This document shows, piece by piece, positions 17,726-27,281 of a stretch of DNA of 64,000 nucleotides. The stretch lies in NCBI GenBank assembly GCA_934590325.1, contig CAKTOW010000008.1:1-64000 (forward strand). The letters run 5' to 3'. Under the pieces are notes generated by a model. The model was not told where the DNA came from. It ran no database searches and saw only the letters and a list, made by a program, of their open reading frames with translations. Every line of letters begins with the position of its first letter. Position 1 is the stretch's first letter. Source of the stretch: an uncultured Oscillospiraceae bacterium (GTDB lineage Bacteria > Bacillota > Clostridia > Oscillospirales > Oscillospiraceae). The position numbers and the translations under genes were made by a program.

Positions 17726-18445
17726 ATGTCTACGCCCCATAACAACGCCCAGGTGGGCGAGATCGCAAAGACTATCCTGATGCCCGGCGACCCCCTGCGG
17801 GCGAAATTTATCGCGGAGACTTTCCTGACCGAGCCGAAGCTGGTGAACAACGTGCGCGGCGTGCAGGGATATACCGGCACCTACAAGGGCGTGCCGGTGT
17901 CCGTCATGGCCAGCGGCATGGGCATCCCGTCCATCGGCATTTACGCCTACGAGCTGTACACCCACTACGATGTGGACAATATCATCCGCGTGGGCACCGC
18001 CGGCGCCATGCGCGCCGAGCTGGAGCTGGGCAGCGTGGTGGCCGGACAGGGCGCCTGCACCAACTCCAACTTTGCCAGCCAGTTCGAGCTGGGCGGCAAT
18101 TTTGCGCCTATCTGTGACTTCGAGCTGCTGATGGCCGCGGTGGAGAGCGCCAAGGAGCTGGGCGTGAAGATGCCCGTGGGCAACCTGTATTCCTCCGACA
18201 CGTTCTATGACGCCGCCGGGCGGAACATGCGCTTCGCCAAGATGGGCGCGCTGGCCGTGGAGATGGAGGCCGCCGGTCTGTACTGCACCGCCGCCTATAC
18301 CGGCAAGCGGGCGCTGGCCATCTGCTCCATCTCCGACAACCTGGTGACCGGTGAGGAGCTGACCCCCGAGGAGCGGCAGACCACCTTCACCAACATGATG
18401 AAGATCGCGCTGGAGAGCGCGGTGAAGATGGCGGCAAAGAAATAA
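17726..18445 (+). CDS. deoD: purine-nucleoside phosphorylase (DeoD type)
   Basis: A 239-aa hexameric PNP converting purine (deoxy)nucleosides plus phosphate to base and (deoxy)ribose-1-phosphate. Signature elements are MPGDPLRAKFIAE (phosphate site), SGMGIPSIGIYAYEL and RVGTAGAM. The base/ribose-binding GALAVEMEAAGLY and the SDN catalytic Asp in ICSISDNLVTGE follow. AAGGAGG lies 8 bases upstream of the ATG. It is second in the deoCD unit. No deviation from the family is seen. Confidence 0.96.
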   Translation: MSTPHNNAQVGEIAKTILMPGDPLRAKFIAETFLTEPKLVNNVRGVQGYTGTYKGVPVSVMASGMGIPSIGIYAYELYTHYDVDNIIRVGTAGAMRAELELGSVVAGQGACTNSNFASQFELGGNFAPICDFELLMAAVESAKELGVKMPVGNLYSSDTFYDAAGRNMRFAKMGALAVEMEAAGLYCTAAYTGKRALAICSISDNLVTGEELTPEERQTTFTNMMKIALESAVKMAAKK

Positions 18446-18505
18446 ACAAATGCACGGCAGCACAGGGACGAACCTCTGTGCTGTCGCTGCGTGCGGCACA
18501 TTTGT
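18446..18505 (+). other. long imperfect stem-loop after deoD
   Basis: ACAAATGCACGGCAGCACAG pairs, with bulges, with CTGTGCTG...CTGCGTGC...CATTTGT. It has no T-run, so it is a weak terminator or an mRNA 3' protector. Confidence 0.5.
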
Positions 18506-18578
18506 GCGTTTTGCAGAAACAAAGTGTAAATTTTTGATTACATTTGTTTACAATTCGCCCGCAAAATGCGCTTTTCCC

Positions 18579-18607
18579 TTGCCAAAGGCAAAAAAGCCTG
18601 CTATAAT
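18579..18607 (+). promoter_or_regulatory. promoter of the nucleoside-binding lipoprotein gene
   Basis: -35 TTGCCA (18579-18584), 17-bp spacer, -10 TATAAT (18602-18607). A small AGGC-A6-GCCT inverted repeat sits in the spacer and could be an operator. Confidence 0.75.
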
Positions 18608-18703
18608 GCACAGGGCACAGGGGGAGGAGCTTCCCCGTGCCGAAATACCGGTTTTCCCGCCGCAAGGCGCGAAAATAAAAAAATTTAGGAAGGTAGAATA
18701 ACC

Positions 18704-19960
18704 ATGAAGAAGTTTCTTGCTATGATCCTGGCTCTGGTTATGGCTCTGTCCCTCGTCGCCTGCGGCGAGAAGAAGGACGATACCAAGACCGACGACAACC
18801 AGGGCGACACCACGGAGACCACTTATAAGGTCGCCATGATCACCGACTACGGTGACATCACCGACCAGTCCTTCAACCAGACCACCTACGAGGCCTGCAA
18901 GGCTTTCGCAGATGCCAACGGTGTGGAGTTCTCCTACTTCAAGCCCGCCGGCGACAACACCGCTGACCGTGTGGCTATGATCGAGAGCGCCGTTGACCAG
19001 GGCTACAACGTCATCGTGATGCCCGGCTATGCCTTCGGCGGCGCTATCGTCGAGGCTGCTCCCCAGCACAAGGACGTCAAGTTCATCGCGCTGGACGTGG
19101 GCAAGGGCGACCTGCTGGAGGCCGGTGTGGCTGCCAAGGGTGAGGAGTATGACTACAACCCCGACAACTGGAACCTGGCTGACTACGTTGACATGAGCAA
19201 CGTGTACTGCGCTATCTATCAGGAAGAGCTGTGCGGCTATATGGCCGGTTACGCTGCCGTGAAGCTGGGCTACAAGAACCTGGGCTTCCTGGGCGGCATG
19301 GCTGTCCCCGCCGTTGTCCGTTACGGCTACGGCTTCGTTCAGGGCGTTGACGCCGCTGCTGCCGATATGGAGCTGACCGATGTTAAGGTCAACTATGTGT
19401 ACGGTGGTAAGTTCTCCGGCGATGCCGACATTACTGCCGTGATGGATACCTGGTATGCCGGCGGCACTCAGGTCGTGTTCGCCTGCGGCGGCGGCATCTT
19501 TACCTCCGCTGTTGACGCTGCCAAGAAGGTCGAGGGCGCCAAGGTCATCGGTGTTGACGTTGACCAGGCTGGCGTTATTGCCAACTACGCTGCCGGCGAG
19601 GGCGCCGACGAGGCCACTGTCGAGAGCTTCAAGGCTCTGACCGTCACCTCCGCGATGAAGGGCCTGTATCCCGCCACCTACGACACCCTGACTGACGTTA
19701 TCATCAACGGCAACTGGGACAAGTATGTTGGCCAGATCGCCACTCTGGGCCTGGTGTCCGCTGACGATCCCACCCTGAACTATGTCCAGATCCCCATGGA
19801 GTCCACCCAGTGGGCTGACGGCGCTTTCACTCAGGACGACTACAAGGCCCTGGTGAAGGAGATGTTCGACGGCACCCTGAAGGTCAGCAATGACATCACC
19901 AAGGGCGCTAAGGACTTCGCTACCGTGATCACCGTTGATGATCAGGGTCAGATCAAGTAA
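18704..19960 (+). CDS. BMP-family nucleoside-binding lipoprotein
   Basis: A 418-aa substrate-binding protein of an ABC importer, anchored to the outer face of the membrane. A lipoprotein signal peptide (MKKFLAMILALVMALSLVAC) puts the lipid-bearing Cys at residue 20. An acidic Asp/Thr-rich linker and the BMP/Med fold follow, with DQSFNQTTYEAC and a VIVMPGYAFGGAI strand. The middle shows FLGGMAVPAVVRYGYGFVQG and the end VIGVDVDQ, both typical of purine-nucleoside receptors of the PnrA type. More GCT codons are used than in neighbours, consistent with high expression. It is separated from the ABC genes by a terminator, which fits the usual excess of binding protein over transporter. Confidence 0.9.
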   Translation: MKKFLAMILALVMALSLVACGEKKDDTKTDDNQGDTTETTYKVAMITDYGDITDQSFNQTTYEACKAFADANGVEFSYFKPAGDNTADRVAMIESAVDQGYNVIVMPGYAFGGAIVEAAPQHKDVKFIALDVGKGDLLEAGVAAKGEEYDYNPDNWNLADYVDMSNVYCAIYQEELCGYMAGYAAVKLGYKNLGFLGGMAVPAVVRYGYGFVQGVDAAAADMELTDVKVNYVYGGKFSGDADITAVMDTWYAGGTQVVFACGGGIFTSAVDAAKKVEGAKVIGVDVDQAGVIANYAAGEGADEATVESFKALTVTSAMKGLYPATYDTLTDVIINGNWDKYVGQIATLGLVSADDPTLNYVQIPMESTQWADGAFTQDDYKALVKEMFDGTLKVSNDITKGAKDFATVITVDDQGQIK

Positions 19961-19974
19961 GTCTGTACTTAATC

Positions 19975-20010
19975 AAAAAAGAAAGACCGCTTCGGCGGTC
20001 TTTCTTTTTT
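19975..20010 (+). terminator. terminator after the binding-protein gene
   Basis: AAAAAAGAAAGACCGC-TTCG-GCGGTCTTTCTTTTTT, a strong symmetrical terminator. Confidence 0.92.
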
Positions 20011-20077
20011 TTGCCCGCTCCCCATTACCGGGAACGGCGAAAGGACGGGGAAATAGGCAAAACATACGAAAATGCCT

Positions 20078-20106
20078 TTGCTTTATGAAAAGATGTATAG
20101 TATAAT
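20078..20106 (+). promoter_or_regulatory. promoter of the nucleoside ABC operon
   Basis: -35 TTGCTT (20078-20083), 17-bp spacer, -10 TATAAT (20101-20106). The leader is about 70 bases. Confidence 0.65.
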
Positions 20107-20181
20107 AAATTATCTATTGTGGTTTCCGTCCCCGCGGGTGCGAAATGCGGCGGGCCATAAAACGGAAGGGAGGGCGAAAAC

Positions 20182-21720
20182 TTGGACACACCGTATGCAA
20201 TCGAAATGCTGCACATCACAAAACGGTTTCCCGGTATCATCGCCAATGACGACATCACGCTTCAATTGAAGAAGGGTGAGATCCACGCCCTGCTGGGCGA
20301 AAACGGCGCAGGCAAGTCCACGCTGATGAGCGTGCTGTTCGGCCTGTACCAGGCCGAGGAGGGCGTCATCAAGAAGGACGGCGCGGAGGTATCCATCAAG
20401 GACCCCAACGACGCCAACGCCCTGGGCATAGGCATGGTGCACCAGCACTTCAAGCTGGTGGAGTGCTTCACCGTGCTGGACAACATCATCATGGGCGTGG
20501 AGCCCACAAAGTGCGGCTTCCTGCAGAAGAAGGAGGCCCGGGAGAAGGTCGTGGCCCTCAGCGAGAAGTATGGGCTGCAGATCGACCCGGACGCGCTGAT
20601 CGAGGACATCACCGTGGGCATGCAGCAGCGTACCGAGATCCTGAAGATGCTGTACCGCGAGAACGAGATCCTCATCTTCGACGAGCCCACGGCGGTGCTG
20701 ACGCCCCAGGAGATCGACGAGCTGATGGAGATCATGCGGAATCTGGCGGCGGAGGGGAAGAGCATCCTCTTCATCTCCCACAAGCTCAACGAGATCATGG
20801 CGGTGTCCGACCGCTGCACCGTGCTGCGCAAGGGCAAGTGCATCGGCACCGTGGAGACCAAGGACACCAGCGTGGAGCAGCTGTCCGCCATGATGGTGGG
20901 CCGCGACGTCAGCTTCCACGTGGAGAAGAAGCCCAGCCAGCCCGGCGAGGTGGTGCTGGACGTGGAGCACATGACCGTGGCCAGCAAGGTACATAAGAAC
21001 AACGCCGTCAAGGACGTGAGCCTGCAGGTGCGGCGGGGCGAGATCGTGTGCATCGCCGGCATCGACGGCAACGGTCAGACGGAGTTCGTCTACGGCCTCA
21101 CCGGCCTGGAGCCGGTGGTGTCCGGAAAGATCACCCTGTGCGGGCAGGACATCACGAAAATGCCCATCCGCAAGCGGAACATCCTGGGTATGTCCCACAT
21201 CCCGGAGGACCGTCACAAGCACGGCCTGGTGCTGGATTACTCCCTGGAGGACAACCTGGTGCTGGAGCGGTACTTCGAGCCGGAGTTCACCGACAGGGCG
21301 GGCTTCCTGCGGCGCGACAACATCCGCAAGTATGCGGAGAAGCTCATTGACCAGTACGATGTCCGCAGCGGTCAGGGTCCCATCACCGCCGCCCGGAGCA
21401 TGTCCGGCGGCAACCAGCAGAAGGCCATCGTGGCCCGCGAGATCGACAAGGATCCGGAGCTGCTGGTGGCGGTGCAGCCCACACGCGGCCTGGACGTGGG
21501 CGCCATTGAGTATATCCACAAGCAGCTGGTGGCGCAGCGGGACGCCGGCAAGGCGGTGCTGCTGGTGTCGCTGGAGCTGGACGAGGTCATGGACGTGCCC
21601 GACCGCATCCTCGTGATGTACGAGGGCGAGATCGTGGGCGAGCTGGATCCCAAGACCACCACCCAGGAGGAGCTGGGTCTGTACATGGCGGGCGCCAAGA
21701 GAGATGAGGTGACGGCATGA
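20182..21720 (+). CDS. nucleoside ABC transporter, duplicated ATP-binding protein
   Basis: A 512-aa protein with two ABC domains in tandem, as in the sugar/nucleoside (NupA/YufO) class. The first domain has Walker A GENGAGKST near residue 40 and Walker B ILIFDEPTAVL. The second has the degenerate GIDGNGQTE in place of Walker A, with signature MSGGNQQKAIVAREI. This asymmetry is normal for the class. The start is TTG at 20182 behind GGGAGGG; the next ATG would delete the first strand. It energises uptake by the two permeases that follow, with 4-base overlap to the first. Confidence 0.93.
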   Translation: MDTPYAIEMLHITKRFPGIIANDDITLQLKKGEIHALLGENGAGKSTLMSVLFGLYQAEEGVIKKDGAEVSIKDPNDANALGIGMVHQHFKLVECFTVLDNIIMGVEPTKCGFLQKKEAREKVVALSEKYGLQIDPDALIEDITVGMQQRTEILKMLYRENEILIFDEPTAVLTPQEIDELMEIMRNLAAEGKSILFISHKLNEIMAVSDRCTVLRKGKCIGTVETKDTSVEQLSAMMVGRDVSFHVEKKPSQPGEVVLDVEHMTVASKVHKNNAVKDVSLQVRRGEIVCIAGIDGNGQTEFVYGLTGLEPVVSGKITLCGQDITKMPIRKRNILGMSHIPEDRHKHGLVLDYSLEDNLVLERYFEPEFTDRAGFLRRDNIRKYAEKLIDQYDVRSGQGPITAARSMSGGNQQKAIVAREIDKDPELLVAVQPTRGLDVGAIEYIHKQLVAQRDAGKAVLLVSLELDEVMDVPDRILVMYEGEIVGELDPKTTTQEELGLYMAGAKRDEVTA

Positions 21721-22880
21721 AGAAGAACATCCTGAAGAACAGCGGGGTGCAGTCGCTGCTGGCGTCCCTGATGTGCGTCATCCTGGGCCTGCTGATCGGC
21801 TACATCGTGCTGCTGTTTATCAATCCCGACGGCGCGGGCGAGGCCATTTCCGCCGTTATGAAGAACTTCATGACCTACAGCAAGCCCGAGACGCAGGTGA
21901 AGTACCTGGGCAACACCCTGGTCAAGACGGCGCCGCTGCTGATGTGCTCCCTGGCCATCCTGTTCGCCTATAAGGTGGGCCTGTTCAATATCGGCGTGGC
22001 CGGCCAGTACTGCATCGGCGTGGCGCTGAGCCTGTACGCCGCGCTGGCCTGGGGCTGGAGCTGGCTGCCCTGCATGCTGCTGGCCATGGTGGGCGGCGCG
22101 CTGCTGGGCGCGATTTCCGGCCTGCTGAAGTCCTACTGCAACGTGAACGAGGTCATCTCCGGCATCATGCTGAACTGGATCGTTCTCTACCTGACAAATA
22201 TGCTGCTGACGCAGGTGAAGGAGGACACCAGTCCTTACACCTTCGTCCTGTCCCACAAGAACGCCTCGGCTATCCTGCCCTCCCTGGGGCTGGGCAGCCT
22301 GTTCAACGGCAACCAGTACGTGGGTCTGGCGCTGCCCCTGTCCGTGCTCATCGCGGTGCTGGTGTGGGTGGTGCTGGAAAAGACCCGCTTCGGCTACGAG
22401 CTGCGGGCCACCGGCGGTAACAAGAACGCTGCCAAGTACTGCGGTATGGCGGAAAAGCGCAACATCATCCTGACGCTGGCCATCTCCGGCGCGCTGGCCG
22501 GTCTGGGCGCGGTTATGCTGTACCTGACGGGCTATGAGCAGTGGCAGTGCTCCACGTCCTCCGTGCCGGGCATGGGCTTCAACGGCATCGCCGCGGCCTT
22601 CCTGGGCGGCCTGAATCCCTTCGGCACCATCCTGGCGTCCTTCTTCATCCAGCACATCACCGCCGGCGGCGCCTACGTGGACAAGAGCATGTACTGCGCA
22701 CAGATCTCCGATCTGATCTCGTCCATCATCATCTACCTGTGCGGCTTCGTGCTGTTCATGAAGTACGCCATGAACTCCGCCATTGCCAAGCGCGAGGAAA
22801 AGGCGGCGCTGGCGGCCAAGGAGAAGGCACAGACGGATACGCCTGCGCCCTCTGATACGGAGAAAGGAGGCGATCAGTAA
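21717..22880 (+). CDS. nucleoside ABC transporter permease 1
   Basis: A 387-aa integral membrane permease (BPD_transp_2 family, NupB/YufP-like) with roughly 8-10 TM helices. Recognisable segments are FAYKVGLFNIGVAGQ, NEVISGIMLNWI and LRATGGNKNAAKYCGM (the cytoplasmic coupling loop), then a GMGFNGIAAAFLGGLNPFG motif. The Lys/Glu/Ala-rich C-terminal tail is cytoplasmic. ATGA overlap with the ATPase and a one-base TAATG overlap with the next permease show tight coupling. Confidence 0.92.
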   Translation: MKKNILKNSGVQSLLASLMCVILGLLIGYIVLLFINPDGAGEAISAVMKNFMTYSKPETQVKYLGNTLVKTAPLLMCSLAILFAYKVGLFNIGVAGQYCIGVALSLYAALAWGWSWLPCMLLAMVGGALLGAISGLLKSYCNVNEVISGIMLNWIVLYLTNMLLTQVKEDTSPYTFVLSHKNASAILPSLGLGSLFNGNQYVGLALPLSVLIAVLVWVVLEKTRFGYELRATGGNKNAAKYCGMAEKRNIILTLAISGALAGLGAVMLYLTGYEQWQCSTSSVPGMGFNGIAAAFLGGLNPFGTILASFFIQHITAGGAYVDKSMYCAQISDLISSIIIYLCGFVLFMKYAMNSAIAKREEKAALAAKEKAQTDTPAPSDTEKGGDQ

Positions 22881-23821
22881 TGGTACTGCTGCTGCAATAT
22901 ACACTGACCTTCGCCTCCGTGCTGATCCTGGTGGCACTGGGCGGCTGCTTCTCCGAACACTCCGGCGTTATCAACCTGGGCCTTGAGGGTGTCATGATCA
23001 TGGGCGCCCTGGGCGGCGCGCTGGCTATGCGCTATATGCCCACCAGCTCCTCGGCCTTTGCCATGCTGATCGTGGTGCTGCTGGCGGCGGCGCTGGCCGG
23101 TACGGTGTACTCCAGCCTGCTGGCCGTGGCCTGCATCAACTTCAAGGCGGATCAGACCATCGTGGGCACGGCGCTGAACATGCTGGGCACCGCGGGCGCC
23201 ACGGTCATCGTCAAGGCCATCAACACCGCGGCCAACCCCGACGACGTGTCCTCCGCCATCCAGTACGCCGGCGCCAAGAAGGCGTTCCTGGTGAACATCG
23301 GCTCCTTCGAGTTCAGCTGGTTCATGCTGGTGACGGTGCTGCTGCTGATCGCGGCCTACGTGGTGCTGTACAAGACCCGGTTCGGCCTGCGGCTCATGGC
23401 CTGCGGCGAGCATCCCCAGGCCGCGGACTCCGTGGGTATCAACGTGTACAAGATGCGCTGGGCGGGCGTGCTGATCTCCGGCATGCTGGGCGGCCTGGGC
23501 GGCATCGTGTTCATCACCGCCGGCGTGTCCGAGTGGCGCTTTGAGTACGGCGTGGCCGGCTTCGGCTTCCTGTCCCTGGCGGTCATGATCTTCGGCCAGT
23601 GGAAGCCCACGCGCATCGCCCTGGCGGCGCTGCTGTTCGGCCTGTTCCGGGCGCTGTCCAATGTGTACGCGGGCTTCGAGGTCCTGAAGAACCTGAACAT
23701 CCCCAGCCCGGTGTACAACATGATGCCCTACATCATCTCCCTGGTGGTGCTGGCATTCACCTCCAAGAAGTCCCGCGCACCCAAGGCGGAGGGTATCCCC
23801 TACGACAAGGGCCAGCGGTAA
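22880..23821 (+). CDS. nucleoside ABC transporter permease 2
   Basis: A 313-aa permease (NupC/YufQ-like), shorter than its partner and also of the BPD_transp_2 family. An EHSGVINLGLEGVMIMGAL motif, NFKADQTIVGTALNML and LRLMACGEHPQAADSVGI (coupling loop) are typical, as is FGFLSLAVMIFGQWKP. It forms the heterodimeric channel with the preceding permease. The operon ends at a strong bidirectional terminator. Confidence 0.92.
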   Translation: MVLLLQYTLTFASVLILVALGGCFSEHSGVINLGLEGVMIMGALGGALAMRYMPTSSSAFAMLIVVLLAAALAGTVYSSLLAVACINFKADQTIVGTALNMLGTAGATVIVKAINTAANPDDVSSAIQYAGAKKAFLVNIGSFEFSWFMLVTVLLLIAAYVVLYKTRFGLRLMACGEHPQAADSVGINVYKMRWAGVLISGMLGGLGGIVFITAGVSEWRFEYGVAGFGFLSLAVMIFGQWKPTRIALAALLFGLFRALSNVYAGFEVLKNLNIPSPVYNMMPYIISLVVLAFTSKKSRAPKAEGIPYDKGQR

Positions 23822-23823
23822 AA

Positions 23824-23873
23824 GACGAAAAAAAGACCTCCATCCGATATGTGATGGAGGTCTTTTTTTCGTC
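23824..23873. terminator. bidirectional terminator
   Basis: A stem of GACGA7 and GACCTCCATC with its exact complement around CGATATGT forms a 21-bp hairpin with A- and T-runs. It serves the ABC operon and the convergent Na/Pi gene. Confidence 0.92.
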
Positions 23874-23907
23874 CCCGGAGGGAACGGGGAGAGGGGAAAA
23901 GCGGTGT

Positions 23908-25653
23908 TTATACCCGGTACTTCTCTGCGCAGGCGCGGTAGGCGGCCTGGAACGCCGGGTCGTGGTGATGTGCGGCGTCCAGCGTGGCGTGGAGGTTCAG
24001 GTCGTGCTGGGCGGCGTCGATGACGCAGCCGGCGATGTTGGAGCAGTGGTCGGAGGTGCGCTCCAGGTCGGTCAGCAGGTCGGACCAGACGAAGCCGGCC
24101 TCGATGCTGCATTTGCCCTGCTGCATCCGCAGGATGTGGCGGGTGCGCAGTTTCTCTTTCAGGCCGTCGATGACCTCCTCCAGGGGCTCTACCTGTCGGG
24201 CGGCGACCAAGTCGCAGGTACGGAAGGCGTCCAGCGCCAGGGTCAGGATGTCGTTGATGGCGGCGGACAGCACGGACAGCTCGTGCCGGGCGTCCTCGCT
24301 GAAGGAAAGGCTCTTGTCCCGGAGCTCCTCCGCGGATTCCAGCACGTTCACCGCGTGGTCGGAGATACGCTCGAAGTCGCCGATGGCCTTCAGCAGCTCG
24401 GCGGCCTCCTCACTCTCGTCCTCGCCCATTTTCAGGGCGCTGAGCTTCACAAGATAGGTGCCCAGGGCGTCCTCGAAGTGGTCGCAGCGGTCCTCGTCCT
24501 CCCGGATGGAGGCGGCCAGCTCGGGGGTGTAGTGGTCAAAGGTGCGCAGGGCGTTCTGCAGGGACTGCACCGCCGTTTCCGCCATCTGGCAGGTGACAGC
24601 GCGGCAGCGCTGCAGCGCCAGGGAGGGGGTGGCCAGCAGGCGTTCGTCCAGCTCCACGGACTTTTCCTCTGCGTGCGCCCGGTCGGGCACCATGCGGATG
24701 GCCAGCTTCTCCAGCAGGCCGCCGCAGGGCAGCAGCAAGGCGGTGCAGAGGATGTTGAACGCCGAGTGGGCCACGGCGATGCCCGCCATGGAGGCGGACT
24801 CGTTCAGCAGCGCCGGGGCAAAGACGGCCTTGACGATGCAGAACACCGTCAGCAGCACCGCCACGCCGATGACGTTGAACAGCAGGTGCACCATGGCGGC
24901 GCGCTTTGCGTTCTTGTTAGTGCCTACACAGGAGATCAGGGCGGTGACACAGGTGCCGATGTTCTGGCCCATGATGATGGGCACAGCGGCGGCGTAGCTG
25001 ACCTGGCCGGTACCCGCCAGCGCCTGCAGGATACCCACGGAGGCGGAGGAGGACTGGATGACAGCGGTCAGCACCGCGCCCACCAGCACGCCCAGCAGGG
25101 GATTGGTGAAGGCCAGGAACAGTTCGGCAAAGCCGGGAACGTCCTTGAGCCCGGCCACGGCGCCGCTCATGGTGTCCATGCCGAACATCAGGGTGGCGAA
25201 GCCCAGCAGGATGGCGCCGGTGTCCTTCTTGCGGCCGTCCTTGCAGAACATGTAGAAAATGATGCCGATCAGCGCCAGCACGGGGGTGAAGGAGGTGGGC
25301 TTCAGCAGCTGCACCCAGACGCTGCCGCCGTCGATGCCCGCAAGACTCAGCAGCCAGGCGGTGACGGTGGTGCCTACATTGGCGCCCATGATGACGTTGA
25401 TGGCCTGCCGCAGGGTCATGAGCCCGGAGTTCACGAAGCCCACCACCATGACGGTGGTGGCCGACGAGCTCTGTATGATGGCGGTGATGCCCAGACCGGT
25501 CAGGAAGCCCGCGCCTACGCTGCCGGTCATCTTATCCAGCAGGGTGCGCAGCTTGCCGCCGGCGCGGCGCTCCAGGGATTGTCCCATGAAATTCATGCCG
25601 AACAGGAACAGGCACAGCCCGCCCAGCATGGTCAGCACATGAAAGATGTCCAT
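23908..25653 (-). CDS. Na+/phosphate cotransporter with C-terminal PhoU domain
   Basis: A 581-aa protein of the NptA/PNaS family importing phosphate with sodium. The two inverted halves carry the QSSSATTVMVVGF and QSSSASVGILQAL repeats that form the substrate site. Other family segments are IMGANVGTTVTAW and IMGQNIGTCVTAL. After about residue 330 a soluble helical PhoU-like domain begins, with DEDRCDHFEDALGTY and DFERISDHAVNVLESA, probably regulatory. The ATG at 25653 has GAGGAG upstream. A longer in-frame start at 25701 lacks a ribosome site. It is monocistronic. Confidence 0.9.
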   Translation of the reverse strand: MDIFHVLTMLGGLCLFLFGMNFMGQSLERRAGGKLRTLLDKMTGSVGAGFLTGLGITAIIQSSSATTVMVVGFVNSGLMTLRQAINVIMGANVGTTVTAWLLSLAGIDGGSVWVQLLKPTSFTPVLALIGIIFYMFCKDGRKKDTGAILLGFATLMFGMDTMSGAVAGLKDVPGFAELFLAFTNPLLGVLVGAVLTAVIQSSSASVGILQALAGTGQVSYAAAVPIIMGQNIGTCVTALISCVGTNKNAKRAAMVHLLFNVIGVAVLLTVFCIVKAVFAPALLNESASMAGIAVAHSAFNILCTALLLPCGGLLEKLAIRMVPDRAHAEEKSVELDERLLATPSLALQRCRAVTCQMAETAVQSLQNALRTFDHYTPELAASIREDEDRCDHFEDALGTYLVKLSALKMGEDESEEAAELLKAIGDFERISDHAVNVLESAEELRDKSLSFSEDARHELSVLSAAINDILTLALDAFRTCDLVAARQVEPLEEVIDGLKEKLRTRHILRMQQGKCSIEAGFVWSDLLTDLERTSDHCSNIAGCVIDAAQHDLNLHATLDAAHHHDPAFQAAYRACAEKYRV

Positions 25654-25808
25654 ACTTCTCTCCTCGATTTTACATTTTTCAGATAGCACATTCTCGTCCA
25701 AATACAGAATACGAGACGAATGTCAAATCCACAGGAGTTCTTTTGTAAAATCCGGGTAAAGTCGATAGGAAAAGCGGACTGAACAGGAGGGGAAGCGGAG
25801 GTTTTGGG

Positions 25809-25837
25809 TTGCTCCGGGAGGCTTTCTGCGCTATAAT
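25809..25837 (+). promoter_or_regulatory. promoter of the aldo-keto reductase gene
   Basis: -35 TTGCTC (25809-25814), 17-bp spacer, -10 TATAAT (25832-25837). Confidence 0.65.
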
Positions 25838-25871
25838 GGCTTTACAAGCACATTATAAGGAGGGCAACGAT

Positions 25872-27059
25872 ATGATCTACCGTGATTTCAAGGGCCTGCG
25901 GCTTTCCATGCTGGGCTTCGGCACTATGCGCCTGCCCACCACCGCCGACGGCGCCATCGACCAGGCGGCCACCCAGGAGATGGTGGACTACGCCATGGCG
26001 CACGGCGTCAACTATTACGACACCGCGTGGCCCTACATGCAGAACCGCTCCGAGATCGTGGTGGGCGAGTGCCTGAAAAAGCACCCCCGCGAGAGCTTTT
26101 ATCTGGCCACCAAGTTCCCCGGCCACATGCTCACCGGAGACCCCGACCCGGCGGGCATCTTCGAGCAGCAGCTGAAAAAGTGCCAGGTGGAGTATTTCGA
26201 CTTCTACCTGCTGCACAACGTGTACGAAAATTCCGTCAACGTCTACACCGACCCCAAGTGGGGCGTCATCGACTACTTCGTGGAGCAGAAAAAGCTGGGG
26301 CGCATCAAGCACCTGGGCTTCTCCTCCCACGCGGACATCCCCTGCCTGGCGGAGTTCCTGGAGCGCTACGGCCGGGAGATGGAGTTCTGTCAGATCCAGC
26401 TGAACTATCTGGACTGGACCATCCAGCGGGCCAAGGAGAAGTACGAGCTGCTGGCAAAGCACAACATCCCCGTGTGGGTGATGGAGCCCGTCCGCGGCGG
26501 CAAGCTGGCGGCGCTGGACCAGGCGAGCGAGGACAAGCTCCGCGCCCTGCACCCGGGCACCAGCATCGCGTCCTTCGGCTTTCGCTGGCTGCAGGGGCTG
26601 GATAACGTGACCATGGTGCTGTCCGGCATGTCCGACATGGCGCAGATGCAGGATAACGTCACCACCTTCGAGAAGCTGGAGCCCCTGACTCCGGCGGAGG
26701 AGGACATTGTGATGGCCGCGGCGGAGAAGATGAAGAACTCCGTGCCCTGCACCGCCTGCCGCTACTGCTGCGACGGCTGTCCCCAGCAGCTGGACATCCC
26801 CGACCTGCTGCACAAGTATAACCAGCTGCGCGCCGGCAGCGGCGGCACCATCAAGATGCAGCTGGATGCGGTGCCCAAGGATAAGTGGCCCCACGCCTGC
26901 CTGGGCTGCGGCGCCTGCGCCGCCGTCTGTCCCCAGAAGATCGCCATCCCCGACGAGCTGGCGGTGTTTGCCGCCGAGCTGGACAAGCTGCCAGACTGGG
27001 TGGAGATCTGCCGCCAGCGGGCGGAGGCCGAGGCCAAGGAGCGCGCATCGCGGAGTTGA
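25872..27059 (+). CDS. aldo/keto reductase with C-terminal bis-[4Fe-4S] ferredoxin domain
   Basis: A 395-aa oxidoreductase. The TIM-barrel shows LGFGTMRLP, YYDTAWPY with the catalytic Asp/Tyr, TKFPGHML with the Lys, and a YLLHNVYENS strand with the His. After residue 290 two cysteine clusters follow: CTACRYCCDGCPQQLDIP and CLGCGACAAVCPQKIAIP. These are typical of electron-transferring AKRs in anaerobes. The substrate is unknown, and electrons may come from ferredoxin as well as NAD(P)H. AAGGAGG sits 7 bases before the ATG at 25872. Monocistronic, with its own promoter and terminator. Confidence 0.92.
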   Translation: MIYRDFKGLRLSMLGFGTMRLPTTADGAIDQAATQEMVDYAMAHGVNYYDTAWPYMQNRSEIVVGECLKKHPRESFYLATKFPGHMLTGDPDPAGIFEQQLKKCQVEYFDFYLLHNVYENSVNVYTDPKWGVIDYFVEQKKLGRIKHLGFSSHADIPCLAEFLERYGREMEFCQIQLNYLDWTIQRAKEKYELLAKHNIPVWVMEPVRGGKLAALDQASEDKLRALHPGTSIASFGFRWLQGLDNVTMVLSGMSDMAQMQDNVTTFEKLEPLTPAEEDIVMAAAEKMKNSVPCTACRYCCDGCPQQLDIPDLLHKYNQLRAGSGGTIKMQLDAVPKDKWPHACLGCGACAAVCPQKIAIPDELAVFAAELDKLPDWVEICRQRAEAEAKERASRS

Positions 27060-27079
27060 TACAAAATAAAATAGAAAAA

Positions 27080-27103
27080 CCACCCCATTGGGGTGGCCTT
27101 TCT
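27080..27103 (+). terminator. terminator of the aldo-keto reductase gene
   Basis: CCACCCC-ATT-GGGGTGG followed by CCTTTCT. It abuts the 3' end of the opposite-strand tRNA. Confidence 0.7.
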
Positions 27104-27189
27104 GGTGCGAGCGATGGGACTTGAACCCACACGACCTTACGGACACAAGCACCTCAAGCTTGCCTGTCTGCCGATTCCAGCACGCTCGC
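27103..27189 (-). tRNA. tRNA-Leu, anticodon GAG
   Basis: An 87-nt class II tRNA. Acceptor GCGAGCG pairs with CGCTCGC, discriminator A, encoded CCA. The anticodon arm CAAGC-TTGAGGT-GCTTG gives anticodon GAG. The long variable arm GTCC-GTAA-GGTC and T-arm GTGGG-TTCAAGT-CCCAT are both present. It decodes CUU/CUC leucine codons. Confidence 0.95.
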
Positions 27190-27281
27190 AAACGGAATAC
27201 CCGTATATTATAGCAAAACCGGGCACTTTGTCAAGGGGCGGAGAGAAATTCTCCGCCCCTTGCGTGTTTTCCTGCGCTATG